Shown: in pieces, positions 6,314-13,609 of the stretch
How the letters are laid out: every line of letters begins with the position of its first letter
Numbering within the stretch: the stretch's first letter is position 1
Assembly (NCBI GenBank): GCA_024644775.1
Contig: JAHEHB010000048.1
Coordinates: 5,373 to 18,995 of the forward strand
Length of the DNA: 13,623 bases
DNA from: Deltaproteobacteria bacterium
GTDB lineage: Bacteria; Desulfobacterota; Desulfobacteria; Desulfobacterales; SURF-15
Direction of reading: 5' to 3'
Notes under the pieces: model-generated
What the model was told of the DNA's origin: nothing
The model's database searches: none
Seen by the model: only the letters and a program-made list of their open reading frames with translations
Translations under genes and position numbers: made by a program

Positions 6314-7285
6314 TTATGGCCGTTCGGATTCAATAATCACTTTTAAGTAAATGTCTCCTTTTTGACCATCGGGCAAACGCTTTCCCATTCCTTTTAGCCG
6401 AAGCTGGCTTCCGTCTCGAATATCGGGGGGAACGGTTACCCTGAAAAGTCGTTTCTGAAACCCCCATGGTATATTGACCAATTTGCGTGTGCCTGTGAGC
6501 GCTTCATACCAGCTGACACGAATGGTACCATATAGATTCGGATCGCTTACGGATCCTGCCGGTCGAACCACCTGCAGTCGATGGGTCGTTTTCTTTTCAG
6601 TGATCCGGGATCTCTCACCCAAAATCGGTATCGCTTCAGAAAGTTTTAACAATACCATGCCGACAACGAATCCACCGATGTGTGCCCACCAAGCGATACC
6701 TCCCATGCCACCACTGGCGCTGGCAGCATTTATAAATTGTAAAACAAACCAGAATCCAAGAAAGAAAAAGGCGGGAATTTCAATAAAATATGGAATAAAA
6801 AAGATGGGGATCAGGGTGAGTATCCGCGACCGTGGATGCAGGATGAAATACGCGCCCATCACCCCGGCGATGGCGCCGCTTGCGCCGATGGTCGGCACTT
6901 TCGAATAGAAATTGAAGTACAGATGCGTCAATCCCGAAGCCAAGCCGCAAAATAAATAAAACAATAAATAGCGCACGGGGCCCATATGATCCTCGACATT
7001 ATCGCCGAAGATATAGAGCGACCACATATTACCGAGGAGGTGCCAAAACCCGCCGTGTAAAAACATAAAAGAAAGAAACGAGAAAACCTGTTTCCCGGCT
7101 GAAAAATACTCAGATATTTTCGGGTACGAGTAACGGGCGGGAACCAGGCCATAGATAAAAATGAACCGCTCAAGATTGGCCCCCTGGGATAATTGCACCA
7201 AGTAAATGACGACATTGATTCCGATGAGGCACATCGTCACTATCGGATAGTTTTTTGAACGGGTGGTGTCCCGGATTGGTATCAT
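6314..7285 (-). CDS. rhomboid intramembrane serine protease with DnaJ-C-like C-terminal domain
   Basis: This inner-membrane protease should cleave transmembrane segments of unknown partners. The rhomboid core (about 12-215) has several hydrophobic helices and the full active site: H82-x-x-x-N86 (HLLGN), catalytic S136 in GASGAIAGVMG, and H202 in AHIGGFVVG. After a linker (about 216-250), residues 252-319 read like the substrate-binding C-terminal domain of DnaJ/Hsp40, with IRVSWYEALTGTRKLVNIP, then FRVTVPPDIRDGSQLRLKGMG and a GDIYLKVII ending. That tail is unusual for rhomboids. The start is supported by AAGG seven bases before ATG 7285 and by the common N-terminus MIPIRDT. It is 100 bases downstream of nadC on the same strand and probably in its transcript. 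Confidence 0.9.
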   Translation of the reverse strand: MIPIRDTTRSKNYPIVTMCLIGINVVIYLVQLSQGANLERFIFIYGLVPARYSYPKISEYFSAGKQVFSFLSFMFLHGGFWHLLGNMWSLYIFGDNVEDHMGPVRYLLFYLFCGLASGLTHLYFNFYSKVPTIGASGAIAGVMGAYFILHPRSRILTLIPIFFIPYFIEIPAFFFLGFWFVLQFINAASASGGMGGIAWWAHIGGFVVGMVLLKLSEAIPILGERSRITEKKTTHRLQVVRPAGSVSDPNLYGTIRVSWYEALTGTRKLVNIPWGFQKRLFRVTVPPDIRDGSQLRLKGMGKRLPDGQKGDIYLKVIIESERP

Positions 7286-7385
7286 TTTTTAGCCTTATGC
7301 GTGTCGGTGTCGAGCGATACGAAAGATATACCGATATGCGAGACTATTTTAGTAAGGAGATCATGCAGCACGAAGCCGTTTTGAT

Positions 7386-8225
7386 TTACTCTGCGTTTAA
7401 TATCCGCATGCTCATGTCCACGCTGCGGGCAGCGTGGGTAAGGGCGCCGATTGAAACAATATCCACACCGATGTCGGTCAATTGATTCAGTTTTTCTTTA
7501 GTAATACCTCCTGAAACTTCAATGAGTGCTTTCCCACTGATTTTTTCCACAGCTTTTTTGATTTGACTGATTTCCATATTATCGAGCATGATCACATCGG
7601 CGCCTGTGGCAATTGCCTCTTGAACACCCGACAAATCGGTTACTTCCACTTCGATTCGAATAAGGTGAGGAACGCTTTTTCGAATCCTTTCCACGGCCTT
7701 TGAGATCCCTCCGCATGCGGCAATATGATTGTCTTTTATGAGAACACCGTCATGAAGCCCGAAGCGGTGATTGTGTGCGCCGCCGACCCGAACCGCATAT
7801 TTTTCTAGCGACCGCCAGCCGGGTAGGGTTTTTCGAGTATCGACGATCCGAACGCTTTTATTTTCGAGCCGATCCACATAGGACCGAACATTGGTTGCAA
7901 TACCGGATAAGCGTTGTAAAAAATTTAAAGCAGTCCGCTCACCGATGAGCAGAGCACGTAGCTTACCGTTTACTGCAAGAACTATCTTATCCTCTGAAAC
8001 CGTGTCGCCATCCTGAAAAGAAGGTTGCCATTGAAAGTCGGGATCGAGGCGCCTGAATACTTTTTCAGCGACCTCGAGGCCGGCCAGCACAAAAGGCTCT
8101 TTTTCTTTCGCAATGATCGTGCCTCTACCCCAGACATCACGATCAATTAAGGTATCGGTGGTAATATCTCCCGAACCGATATCTTCTTGCAATGCAAGCT
8201 CAATGAGATGATCAACTGAATGCAT
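7386..8225 (-). CDS. nadC: nicotinate-nucleotide pyrophosphorylase (quinolinate phosphoribosyltransferase)
   Basis: This enzyme converts quinolinate and PRPP to nicotinate mononucleotide, CO2 and pyrophosphate in de novo NAD synthesis in the cytoplasm. Family marks are dense: the N-terminal LALQEDIGSGDITT, ERTALNFLQRLSGIAT, DTRKTLPGWR (129-138), GGAHNHRFGLHDGVLIKDNH just after it, and the phosphate-binding VSGGIT and SIGALTHAA near the C-terminus. At 279 residues it is normal length. I chose ATG 8225, which overlaps the end of valS by 14 bases and has AGGGA just upstream. The frame also offers a TTG at 8237 with no ribosome-binding site. Overlap with valS suggests translational coupling. nadA and nadB are not in the window. 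Confidence 0.95.
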   Translation of the reverse strand: MHSVDHLIELALQEDIGSGDITTDTLIDRDVWGRGTIIAKEKEPFVLAGLEVAEKVFRRLDPDFQWQPSFQDGDTVSEDKIVLAVNGKLRALLIGERTALNFLQRLSGIATNVRSYVDRLENKSVRIVDTRKTLPGWRSLEKYAVRVGGAHNHRFGLHDGVLIKDNHIAACGGISKAVERIRKSVPHLIRIEVEVTDLSGVQEAIATGADVIMLDNMEISQIKKAVEKISGKALIEVSGGITKEKLNQLTDIGVDIVSIGALTHAARSVDMSMRILNAE

Positions 8226-10881
8226 AGTCCCTATCAATGTCGGTAATTTTTTCTAAATTCGATTGCAGTTTTTGCTGTTTTTCAGAAAACACCCTCTGTT
8301 TTTCCTTCACACCTTTTACGACATCTGCGGGTGCCTTGTTCAAGAAGTTTTCATTGTCTAGTTTCTTTGTTACCGAAACAAGTTCCCGCTCGATCTTTTC
8401 AATCTCTTTTTCAAGACGTTTGGCCTCTTTTGTAACATCGACAATCCCCTCGAGAGAAACGTAAACAGTGGCGCCGTTTACCACCGCCGTTGCCGCAGCC
8501 TTCGGTCGTTGAATATCGTGGCCAACGGTAAAATCGTCGAGCCTTGCAAGGGCGGAAATAAGATCCTGATGTTGTGAAATCGTCTCACATATATTCTTCG
8601 TTTCGGCGTTCACGGTAACATCTAAGGTTTGAGACGGGGAAATGTTCATCTCTCCTCGAACATTCCGCACACCTGTAACAACACTTGAAATCAGATCCAT
8701 TTGCTGCTCTGCCTCAACATCCCTGTCATCCAGATCAACATCCAGAGGGAATGCTCCTCTCATGACCGAGTCCTCCGTTCCGGGCAATTTCTGCCAAATT
8801 TCTTCCGTAACGAACGGAATGAATGGATGAAGCAAGATCAACGTATCCCGCAGCACATGCCAGAGCGCCTGAAGGGTGTATTCTTTATTTTTGGAACCTT
8901 TCTTTCCATAGAGTGCGGGCTTTATCGCCTCTAAGTACCAGTCACAGAATTCGTGCCATACAAATTGATAAAGGGCTGCGGCTGCCTCGTTAAACCGGTA
9001 GCCGTCGAGCGCATCCGCGACTGTCTCTGCCACGCGGCGGAGTCTGGAAAGAATCCATTTGTCCGGAAGGGATACGGCAGAGGGGATCGCGCCTTCATAT
9101 CCTCTAACAAGATGCATGAGGGTAAATCGGGCTGCATTCCACAGTTTGTTTACAAAGTGCCGATAACCCTCCACCCGTTTTTCGGACATTTTGATATCTC
9201 TTCCCTGGGCGGCAAACGCAGCCAAAGTAAAACGAAATGCATCGGTTCCATATTGATCGATCACCGTAAGCGGATCAATCACGTTACCCAACGACTTACT
9301 CATCTTCTTTCCATCTTCATCTCGAACCAGGGCATGGACATAGACAGCTTTAAACGGCACATCCTCAAGGAAATGGATCCCCATCATCATCATTCGGGCG
9401 ACCCAGAAAAAGAGAATGTCAAAGCCGGTGACAAGCACAGAGGTCGGATAAAAAGCGTTGAGAAGCGGCGTTTCTTCAGGCCATCCCATTGTAGAAAACG
9501 GCCACAGAGCAGAACTGAACCAGGTGTCCAACACATCGGTTTCCTGGACAAAATCGCTGTCTGCGCATTTTGGACACGTTTGGGGAGCTTCAAGTGCCAC
9601 AACCACCTCCGAACACCCCTTGCATGTCCATGCCGGAATTTGATGCCCCCACCAAATCTGACGAGAGATGCACCAATCCCGAATATTGTTCATCCACTCA
9701 TAATAGGTGGCGGTCCACATAGCCGGAACAATCCGGGTCTTCTCTTTTTTAACCGCATCAACGGCTTTTTCAGCAAGCGGTTTTACTCGCACGAACCATT
9801 GTTTTGAGAGGTTGGGTTCAATGGCGGTCTTGCACCGATAGCAGTGTCCGACACTGTGCGAATGGGATTCCACCTTTTCAAGAAAGCCACCCTCTTCCAA
9901 TGCACGAATGACGTTTTTTCGGCAGGCCGTTCGTTCAAGACCCTTAAATTCCCCTGCCGCGTCCGTCATGATGCCGTCATCCCCTATGACCTTTACCCGT
10001 GAAAGATTATGACGGTTGGCAATTTCAAAATCATTGGCATCATGAGCAGGCGTCACCTTTAAGGCACCGGTTCCGAATTCCATATCCACATAGGGATCCC
10101 GGATGATGGGTATCTCCCGGTTCATTAGGGGTAACACCACTTTATCGGAACCCAACCGATGGTATCGATCGTCCTCTGGATTCACTGCGACGGCCGTATC
10201 TCCCAACATGGTTTCAGGGCGGGTGGTAGCCACTACAACCCCGCCCTCACCCGTCACATTCGGGTACCGGATGTAGTAGAGATGACCCTCCAGATCTTCA
10301 TGCTCGACTTCGAGATCCGCAAGAGCGGTTTGGCACCGGGGACACCAGTTGATAATGTAGTTTCCCCGGTAAATAAGTCCCTGATGGTATAAGTCGACAA
10401 ACACTTTTCGAACGGCTCGGGAAAGACCTGCATCCATGGTGAATCGTTCCCGCTTCCAGTCACAGGAGGCACCCAGCCGTTTGAGCTGGTTAATGATCTC
10501 GCCGCCATATCGACGGCGCCATTCCCAAACTTCTTCAATGAATTTTTCCCTGCCGAGTTGGTGACGGGTTCGCCCCTCGCTGGCAAGCTTTTTTTCAACA
10601 ACATTCTGTGTTGCAATCCCGGCATGATCTGTACCCGGCATCCAAAGCACGTTGTCACCCCGAATTCTGCGATATCGACACAGTATATCTTGCAGGGTAA
10701 TATTCAGCGCATGGCCCATGTGTAGCACTCCGGTTACATTGGGAGGTGGAATCACAATGGCATAATTCGCATTCGTATCTTCTTCCTTTGCTGCAAACAA
10801 TTGCTCCGTTTCCCAGAAAGCATACCACCGTTTCTCGACATCGCGGGGTTCATAACCTTTGGCAAGAACATTTGAACTCAT
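8212..10881 (-). CDS. valS: valyl-tRNA synthetase
   Basis: This class Ia synthetase charges tRNA-Val in the cytoplasm and edits misactivated threonine. At 889 residues it is of ordinary bacterial length. The HIGH-type motif is HMGH (54-57) after PPPNVTGVL, and KMSKS is at 526-530. The connective editing region includes TTRPETMLGDTAVAV and the GTGALKVTPAHDANDF stretch. Two CxxC-type pairs (NWCPRCQ, and CKGC with CPKC) suggest zinc binding. The last 65 or so residues form the long charged coiled coil that contacts tRNA in this family. The start at ATG 10881 has AGGAA nine bases upstream. It is followed by nadC with a 14-base overlap. A hairpin with a T-rich tail in its leader may attenuate it. 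Confidence 0.97.
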   Translation of the reverse strand: MSSNVLAKGYEPRDVEKRWYAFWETEQLFAAKEEDTNANYAIVIPPPNVTGVLHMGHALNITLQDILCRYRRIRGDNVLWMPGTDHAGIATQNVVEKKLASEGRTRHQLGREKFIEEVWEWRRRYGGEIINQLKRLGASCDWKRERFTMDAGLSRAVRKVFVDLYHQGLIYRGNYIINWCPRCQTALADLEVEHEDLEGHLYYIRYPNVTGEGGVVVATTRPETMLGDTAVAVNPEDDRYHRLGSDKVVLPLMNREIPIIRDPYVDMEFGTGALKVTPAHDANDFEIANRHNLSRVKVIGDDGIMTDAAGEFKGLERTACRKNVIRALEEGGFLEKVESHSHSVGHCYRCKTAIEPNLSKQWFVRVKPLAEKAVDAVKKEKTRIVPAMWTATYYEWMNNIRDWCISRQIWWGHQIPAWTCKGCSEVVVALEAPQTCPKCADSDFVQETDVLDTWFSSALWPFSTMGWPEETPLLNAFYPTSVLVTGFDILFFWVARMMMMGIHFLEDVPFKAVYVHALVRDEDGKKMSKSLGNVIDPLTVIDQYGTDAFRFTLAAFAAQGRDIKMSEKRVEGYRHFVNKLWNAARFTLMHLVRGYEGAIPSAVSLPDKWILSRLRRVAETVADALDGYRFNEAAAALYQFVWHEFCDWYLEAIKPALYGKKGSKNKEYTLQALWHVLRDTLILLHPFIPFVTEEIWQKLPGTEDSVMRGAFPLDVDLDDRDVEAEQQMDLISSVVTGVRNVRGEMNISPSQTLDVTVNAETKNICETISQHQDLISALARLDDFTVGHDIQRPKAAATAVVNGATVYVSLEGIVDVTKEAKRLEKEIEKIERELVSVTKKLDNENFLNKAPADVVKGVKEKQRVFSEKQQKLQSNLEKITDIDRDYAFS

Positions 10882-10921
10882 GGCGTCCGGTTCCTCACTC
10901 TATTGGAAATTACCGCTTCCG

Positions 10922-10955
10922 AAAAAAGCGAAAAGGGGATCAAAAGCGAATCCCC
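10922..10955 (-). terminator. intrinsic terminator or attenuator in the valS leader
   Basis: Read on the minus strand, GGGGAT and ATCCCC (10955-10950 and 10940-10935) form a perfect 6-bp stem with a 9-nt loop, followed by TTTT, CGC, then TTTTTT. It sits about 40 bases before the valS start with no good promoter in between. It could end the transcript of the upstream acidic-protein gene or act as a conditional terminator for valS. Confidence 0.5.
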
Positions 10956-10958
10956 ATG

Positions 10959-11003
10959 TCATTATGTATTAATTTACGTCCCGGAAATTCTACAACATAA
11001 TGA
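10959..11003. repeat. 9-bp inverted repeat TCATTATGT / ACATAATGA upstream of valS
   Basis: The perfect arms lie at 10959-10967 and 10995-11003 with 27 bases between them. On the minus strand the inner arm includes CATAAT, which resembles a -10 box, but no matching -35 was found at the proper spacing. It may be an operator or part of a leader fold that competes with the downstream hairpin; no function is assigned. Confidence 0.4.
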
Positions 11004-11019
11004 AAATATCAGATAAATT

Positions 11020-11043
11020 TTGAGGCCTGAATTTTTGCCTCAA
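11020..11043 (-). terminator. weak terminator-like hairpin after the acidic-protein gene
   Basis: TTGAGGC (11020-11026) pairs perfectly with GCCTCAA (11037-11043) around a 10-nt loop. On the minus strand, which carries the gene ending at 11104, the stem is followed only by AATTTAT, so any terminator is weak. A second small hairpin with a GAA/TTC triloop (GGGGC/GCCTC, about 11055-11067) lies between it and the gene. Confidence 0.35.
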
Positions 11044-11103
11044 TCATTCCAATTGGGGCGAAGCCTCTAACTTGAAAAATGACAGCGGAGCGGTTGAAGA
11101 AAA

Positions 11104-11706
11104 CTAAACGGTATCGTCCGTGTCAGATAGCTCGTCACTTAGGAGGCGTTTTATCCGATCGATTTCTTTTGTGACTTCTTTTTCAATCACCCGGTTTAAG
11201 ATGGTATCAATCTTATCTGAAAGCATTTCTTTAACCACACGTTCAATGGCTGCATCAAGCTGCCCAGACACGTCGGAAGTAGACACGTCAGAAGTAGATA
11301 CATCAGAGGAAGATGTATCAGACGCAGAGGTGTCAGATGCAGTGGATGGTGCTTCTGTATCCGGAGCTAAATCAACCCCCAGTGAATCGGCAAGGTCATC
11401 TGCCGGGGTATGTACTTCTTCAATTTCATCGATCAACATCCGATCGAGTTTATTGGATTCCTCGGCGACGAATTCGGGGGCTTTTTCCAATTCGGCCGCA
11501 TCATCGGTGACGACATCCGTCAACTCGATGAGAGTGTCTTCCTTGGCTTCACCGTTATCGGCAGGCAGAGGCTCGACCACATCGGATAGCTCTATAACGT
11601 CCTCTTCCGTTGTGTTTTCAAAAACGTCGGTAAGCTCTATAATATCTTCTTCTCCCGACGCGTCACTTTCTCGATGCAATTTTTCAGGTTCCTTGCTTTC
11701 ATTCAT
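11104..11706 (-). CDS. acidic repeat protein with helical C-terminus, function unknown
   Basis: I do not recognise this 200-residue protein. It is strongly acidic, with no signal peptide or membrane segment. Three copies of a short motif occur at residues 20-30 (EDIIELTDVFE), 35-45 (EDVIELSDVVE) and 56-66 (EDTLIELTDVV). Then comes an acidic, low-complexity linker ending in Ser/Asp/Thr pentapeptide repeats (about 124-147). The last part (149-189) is a predicted amphipathic helical pair, LDAAIERVVKEMLSDKID followed by ILNRVIEKEVTKEIDRIK. Similar helix pairs end PopZ-like polar scaffolds and some deltaproteobacterial regulators, so a self-assembling scaffold is one possibility (inference). A TTGACA promoter lies 67 bases upstream. 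The ribosome-binding site is weak. Confidence 0.75.
   Translation of the reverse strand: MNESKEPEKLHRESDASGEEDIIELTDVFENTTEEDVIELSDVVEPLPADNGEAKEDTLIELTDVVTDDAAELEKAPEFVAEESNKLDRMLIDEIEEVHTPADDLADSLGVDLAPDTEAPSTASDTSASDTSSSDVSTSDVSTSDVSGQLDAAIERVVKEMLSDKIDTILNRVIEKEVTKEIDRIKRLLSDELSDTDDTV
11267..11341. repeat. five tandem 15-bp repeats inside the acidic-protein gene
   Basis: Units at 11267, 11282, 11297, 11312 and 11327 follow GACACGTCAGAAGTA with increasing divergence rightwards; the first two differ by a single base. Read on the minus strand they encode a Ser-Asp-(Val/Thr)-Ser-(Thr/Ser/Ala) pentapeptide. Being a multiple of three, unit gain or loss would keep the frame and only change linker length. 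Confidence 0.85.
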
Positions 11707-11772
11707 TTTCTTTACGCTTTCTTAAATTGGCCACCCATCTTTGAATCGATCAAGCCCTTAACATTCTTTGAG

Positions 11773-11800
11773 ATTTAACACAGGTGATGCGGGGTGTCAA
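11773..11800 (-). promoter_or_regulatory. promoter for the acidic-protein gene, TTGACA-16-TTAAAT
   Basis: On the minus strand TTGACA (11800-11795) is a perfect -35, and TTAAAT (11778-11773) matches four of six -10 positions with a 16-bp spacer. Transcription would start near 11766, some 60 bases before ATG 11706. It lies in the divergent gap with rsmE, for which I could not find an equally good plus-strand promoter. Confidence 0.5.
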
Positions 11801-11872
11801 GAAACTAAAACAGCTTCGTTTCCAGCAAAAAAAGAAGTTTACAGAAGCCATATTTCATGTGTAAAAAAAAGG

Positions 11873-12616
11873 ATGCCCCGGTTTTTTATACAAAAAAAAG
11901 AAATATCCGGTTCCATTGCCACAATCAAAGGTTCTGACATCAAACACATCCGCAATGTATTGCGCATGAAACCCGGAGATATGCTGCTTCTCTTTGACGA
12001 AACAGGTTTTAACTATGAAGCTAAAATCGTTGCACTTTCTTCCGGTAGCATAGCGGCTTCAATTTACAGAACATTTTCGTCGAAAACCGAATCACGGTTA
12101 AACGTCGTCGTTGCCCAAGCATACCTTAAGGATCGAACAATGGACACCGTCATCCGACAGGTCACAGAACTCGGGATTCGTGAGTGGATTCCCTTCACGG
12201 CGAAACGGTCTGTTCCACGACCCGATCAACACCGTTTGAGGGCTCGCATGGAACGATGGGAAAAAATTGCAATTGAGTCTCTCAAACAATGCGGCAGGTA
12301 CCAAATACCGAAAATATCTAACCTCAATACATTCGATGGAGTGCTAACGCGTAAACGTCGTCATGATATCAAGATGATATTCTGGGAAAATGAAACGAAA
12401 GGCATCAATGCCGCGTGCTTCTTGGAAAAAAAAGAAGCAATCGACTCGGTTCTGATTATGTTGGGCCCCGAGGGCGGGTTTACCAAAGGGGAAATCCAAC
12501 ACGCCAAGGAACATGGCTTCGTTACAGCCAGTCTAGGTCCCAGGATCTTAAAGGCCGACACCGCCACCATCGCAGCCTGTGCATTAGTCCAATCGATATT
12601 CGGCGATATGGGCTAA
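11873..12616 (+). CDS. rsmE: 16S rRNA (uracil-1498-N3)-methyltransferase
   Basis: This SPOUT-class methyltransferase uses S-adenosylmethionine to make m3U1498 in helix 44 of 16S rRNA on the assembled small subunit. At 247 residues it fits the family. The N-terminal PUA-like part has HIRNVLRMKPGD, and the central VTELGIREWIPF is typical. The knotted SAM-binding end has GPEGGF (198-203) and LGPRILKADTATIAA (221-235). I chose ATG 11873 because MPRFF is the expected N-terminus. The frame is open back to ATG 11768, but those 35 residues look like untranslated sequence. The start is odd: GG touches the ATG after a run of eight As, so there is no properly spaced ribosome-binding site. Confidence 0.92.
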   Translation: MPRFFIQKKEISGSIATIKGSDIKHIRNVLRMKPGDMLLLFDETGFNYEAKIVALSSGSIAASIYRTFSSKTESRLNVVVAQAYLKDRTMDTVIRQVTELGIREWIPFTAKRSVPRPDQHRLRARMERWEKIAIESLKQCGRYQIPKISNLNTFDGVLTRKRRHDIKMIFWENETKGINAACFLEKKEAIDSVLIMLGPEGGFTKGEIQHAKEHGFVTASLGPRILKADTATIAACALVQSIFGDMG

Positions 12617-12623
12617 AAACTTC

Positions 12624-12651
12624 TTGACAAACAATTTTATATTGCTTTAAT
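12624..12651 (+). promoter_or_regulatory. tRNA-Phe promoter TTGACA-16-TTTAAT
   Basis: A consensus -35 TTGACA (12624-12629), a 16-bp A/T-rich spacer and TTTAAT (12646-12651, five of six) lie just after the rsmE stop and end 20 bases before the tRNA. Transcription should begin near 12658-12660, leaving a leader of roughly 12 bases to be removed by RNase P. Confidence 0.7.
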
Positions 12652-12671
12652 TAGAGTTTACGTCTTGCCGT

Positions 12672-12747
<76 letters not shown>

Positions 12748-12763
12748 AAATCCCACCGATCTC

Positions 12764-12800
12764 AGGGAGTTAGTCAACCCCCAGGCTAACTCCCTTTTTT
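12764..12800 (+). terminator. strong intrinsic terminator after tRNA-Phe
   Basis: AGGGAGTTAG (12764-12773) and CTAACTCCCT (12786-12795) form a perfect 10-bp stem with a 12-nt loop, running straight into six Ts (12795-12800). It ends the tRNA transcript 16 bases before the next start codon. The downstream lipoprotein gene therefore either depends on read-through or has a promoter I could not see. Confidence 0.88.
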
Positions 12801-12816
12801 ACAAAAGGACTACACC

Positions 12817-13539
12817 ATGACGAGACGATCGGGTTATCGTACCTGTTTGCAGCTTTTAGTGATATGTTTGGTCATTTTCATAGGGGCATGTCGTAATAGT
12901 GGAGATTCTGACAGCGGGAAGGCTGCCACCGAATTTACGGACAGCACCATACAGGAGTCTCAAAGCGAAAAGGTTGCCGTTGCATTTGGAGACAGCATCA
13001 CACAGGGGGTCCCATTTATTTCGCAACCCCCCAATGGTCGACGCATCGGTGGATACGAACCTGAGTTGGAAAGGCTGTTTGGCGAAATTGGAACGCCTGT
13101 GGCCGTGTTGAATTACGGAGTCTTGGCTGAGACGACATCACGTGGCGTCGGGAGAATCGATACCGTGCTCGACCAATCCCAGCCGGATTATATTCTCATT
13201 CTTGAAGGAACGAATGATTTGTTTGCAGGCATTTCAATCCCCACAACCATATTCAATTTAAGTGTGATGATAGACAAGAGTCGAAGTCGCAATGTTGAAC
13301 CCATTATTGCCACGCTGTCTCCTGACTTACGCGGGAATATTAAAAACGTGGAGATTAACTATAATCCTGAAATAATGAACCTGGCGGGACAGAAAGGGGT
13401 TTTTTTAGCCGACCAATACAGTGCGTTGATCGGTGAAAATTGGGATAGTGACGGTATACATCCCAACGAATTTGGGTATCAATTAATGGCAAGAGAATGG
13501 TTTGTTACACTGCGACAGGCGATGAACAGTAACAGATAG
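12817..13539 (+). CDS. SGNH/GDSL-family hydrolase lipoprotein
   Basis: This 240-residue exported lipoprotein probably hydrolyses acyl or acetyl esters in the cell envelope; the true substrate is unknown. It has a basic N-terminus, a hydrophobic stretch (about 11-24) and a lipobox IGAC with the lipidated C25. Next comes a Ser/Asp-rich tether (26-52). The hydrolase domain has all SGNH blocks: GDSITQG with nucleophile S60, NYGV with G101, GTNDL with N133, and DGIHPNEFGY with D212 and H215. The overall style is close to TesA-like arylesterases/lysophospholipases. ATG 12817 has AAGGA eight bases upstream. R26 and N27 after the cysteine do not give the +2 Asp inner-membrane retention signal, so outer-membrane sorting is possible. 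Confidence 0.87.
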   Translation: MTRRSGYRTCLQLLVICLVIFIGACRNSGDSDSGKAATEFTDSTIQESQSEKVAVAFGDSITQGVPFISQPPNGRRIGGYEPELERLFGEIGTPVAVLNYGVLAETTSRGVGRIDTVLDQSQPDYILILEGTNDLFAGISIPTTIFNLSVMIDKSRSRNVEPIIATLSPDLRGNIKNVEINYNPEIMNLAGQKGVFLADQYSALIGENWDSDGIHPNEFGYQLMAREWFVTLRQAMNSNR

Positions 13540-13583
13540 TTCTAACTGAGCTTAAATCCATGGGTGAGAGCTGGGTTGAGGGG

Positions 13584-13609
13584 TTCAACGGTCGCCGTTC
13601 AAGGTTGAA
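13584..13609. repeat. inverted repeat after the lipoprotein gene
   Basis: Two mutually exclusive pairings exist: TTCAAC (13584-13589) with GTTGAA (13604-13609), or AACGG (13587-13591) with CCGTT (13595-13599) around a TCG loop. No T tract follows before the window ends, so a terminator call is not supported. The remaining bases from 13540 to the edge hold nothing else I can identify. Confidence 0.4.

Noticed and set aside
7363..7485. Small plus-strand gene with AAGGAG before its ATG
   Set aside because: The 40-codon frame has a good ribosome-binding site but is largely antisense to the nadC 3' end, with no promoter or recognisable product. Chance is the simpler reading.
8953..9807. 284-codon plus-strand open frame
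   Set aside because: It is antisense to the middle of valS, which is intact and unmistakable. The product has no recognisable domain.
10882..11103. T-box leader for valS
   Set aside because: No AGGGUGGNACCGCG-like antiterminator bulge is present on the minus strand; only a plain hairpin with a T-rich tail is seen.
11120..11725. 201-codon plus-strand open frame
   Set aside because: It is the mirror of the acidic-protein gene; its Ser-rich product is what antisense reading of Asp/Glu/Ser repeats gives. The minus frame has the promoter and structured motifs.
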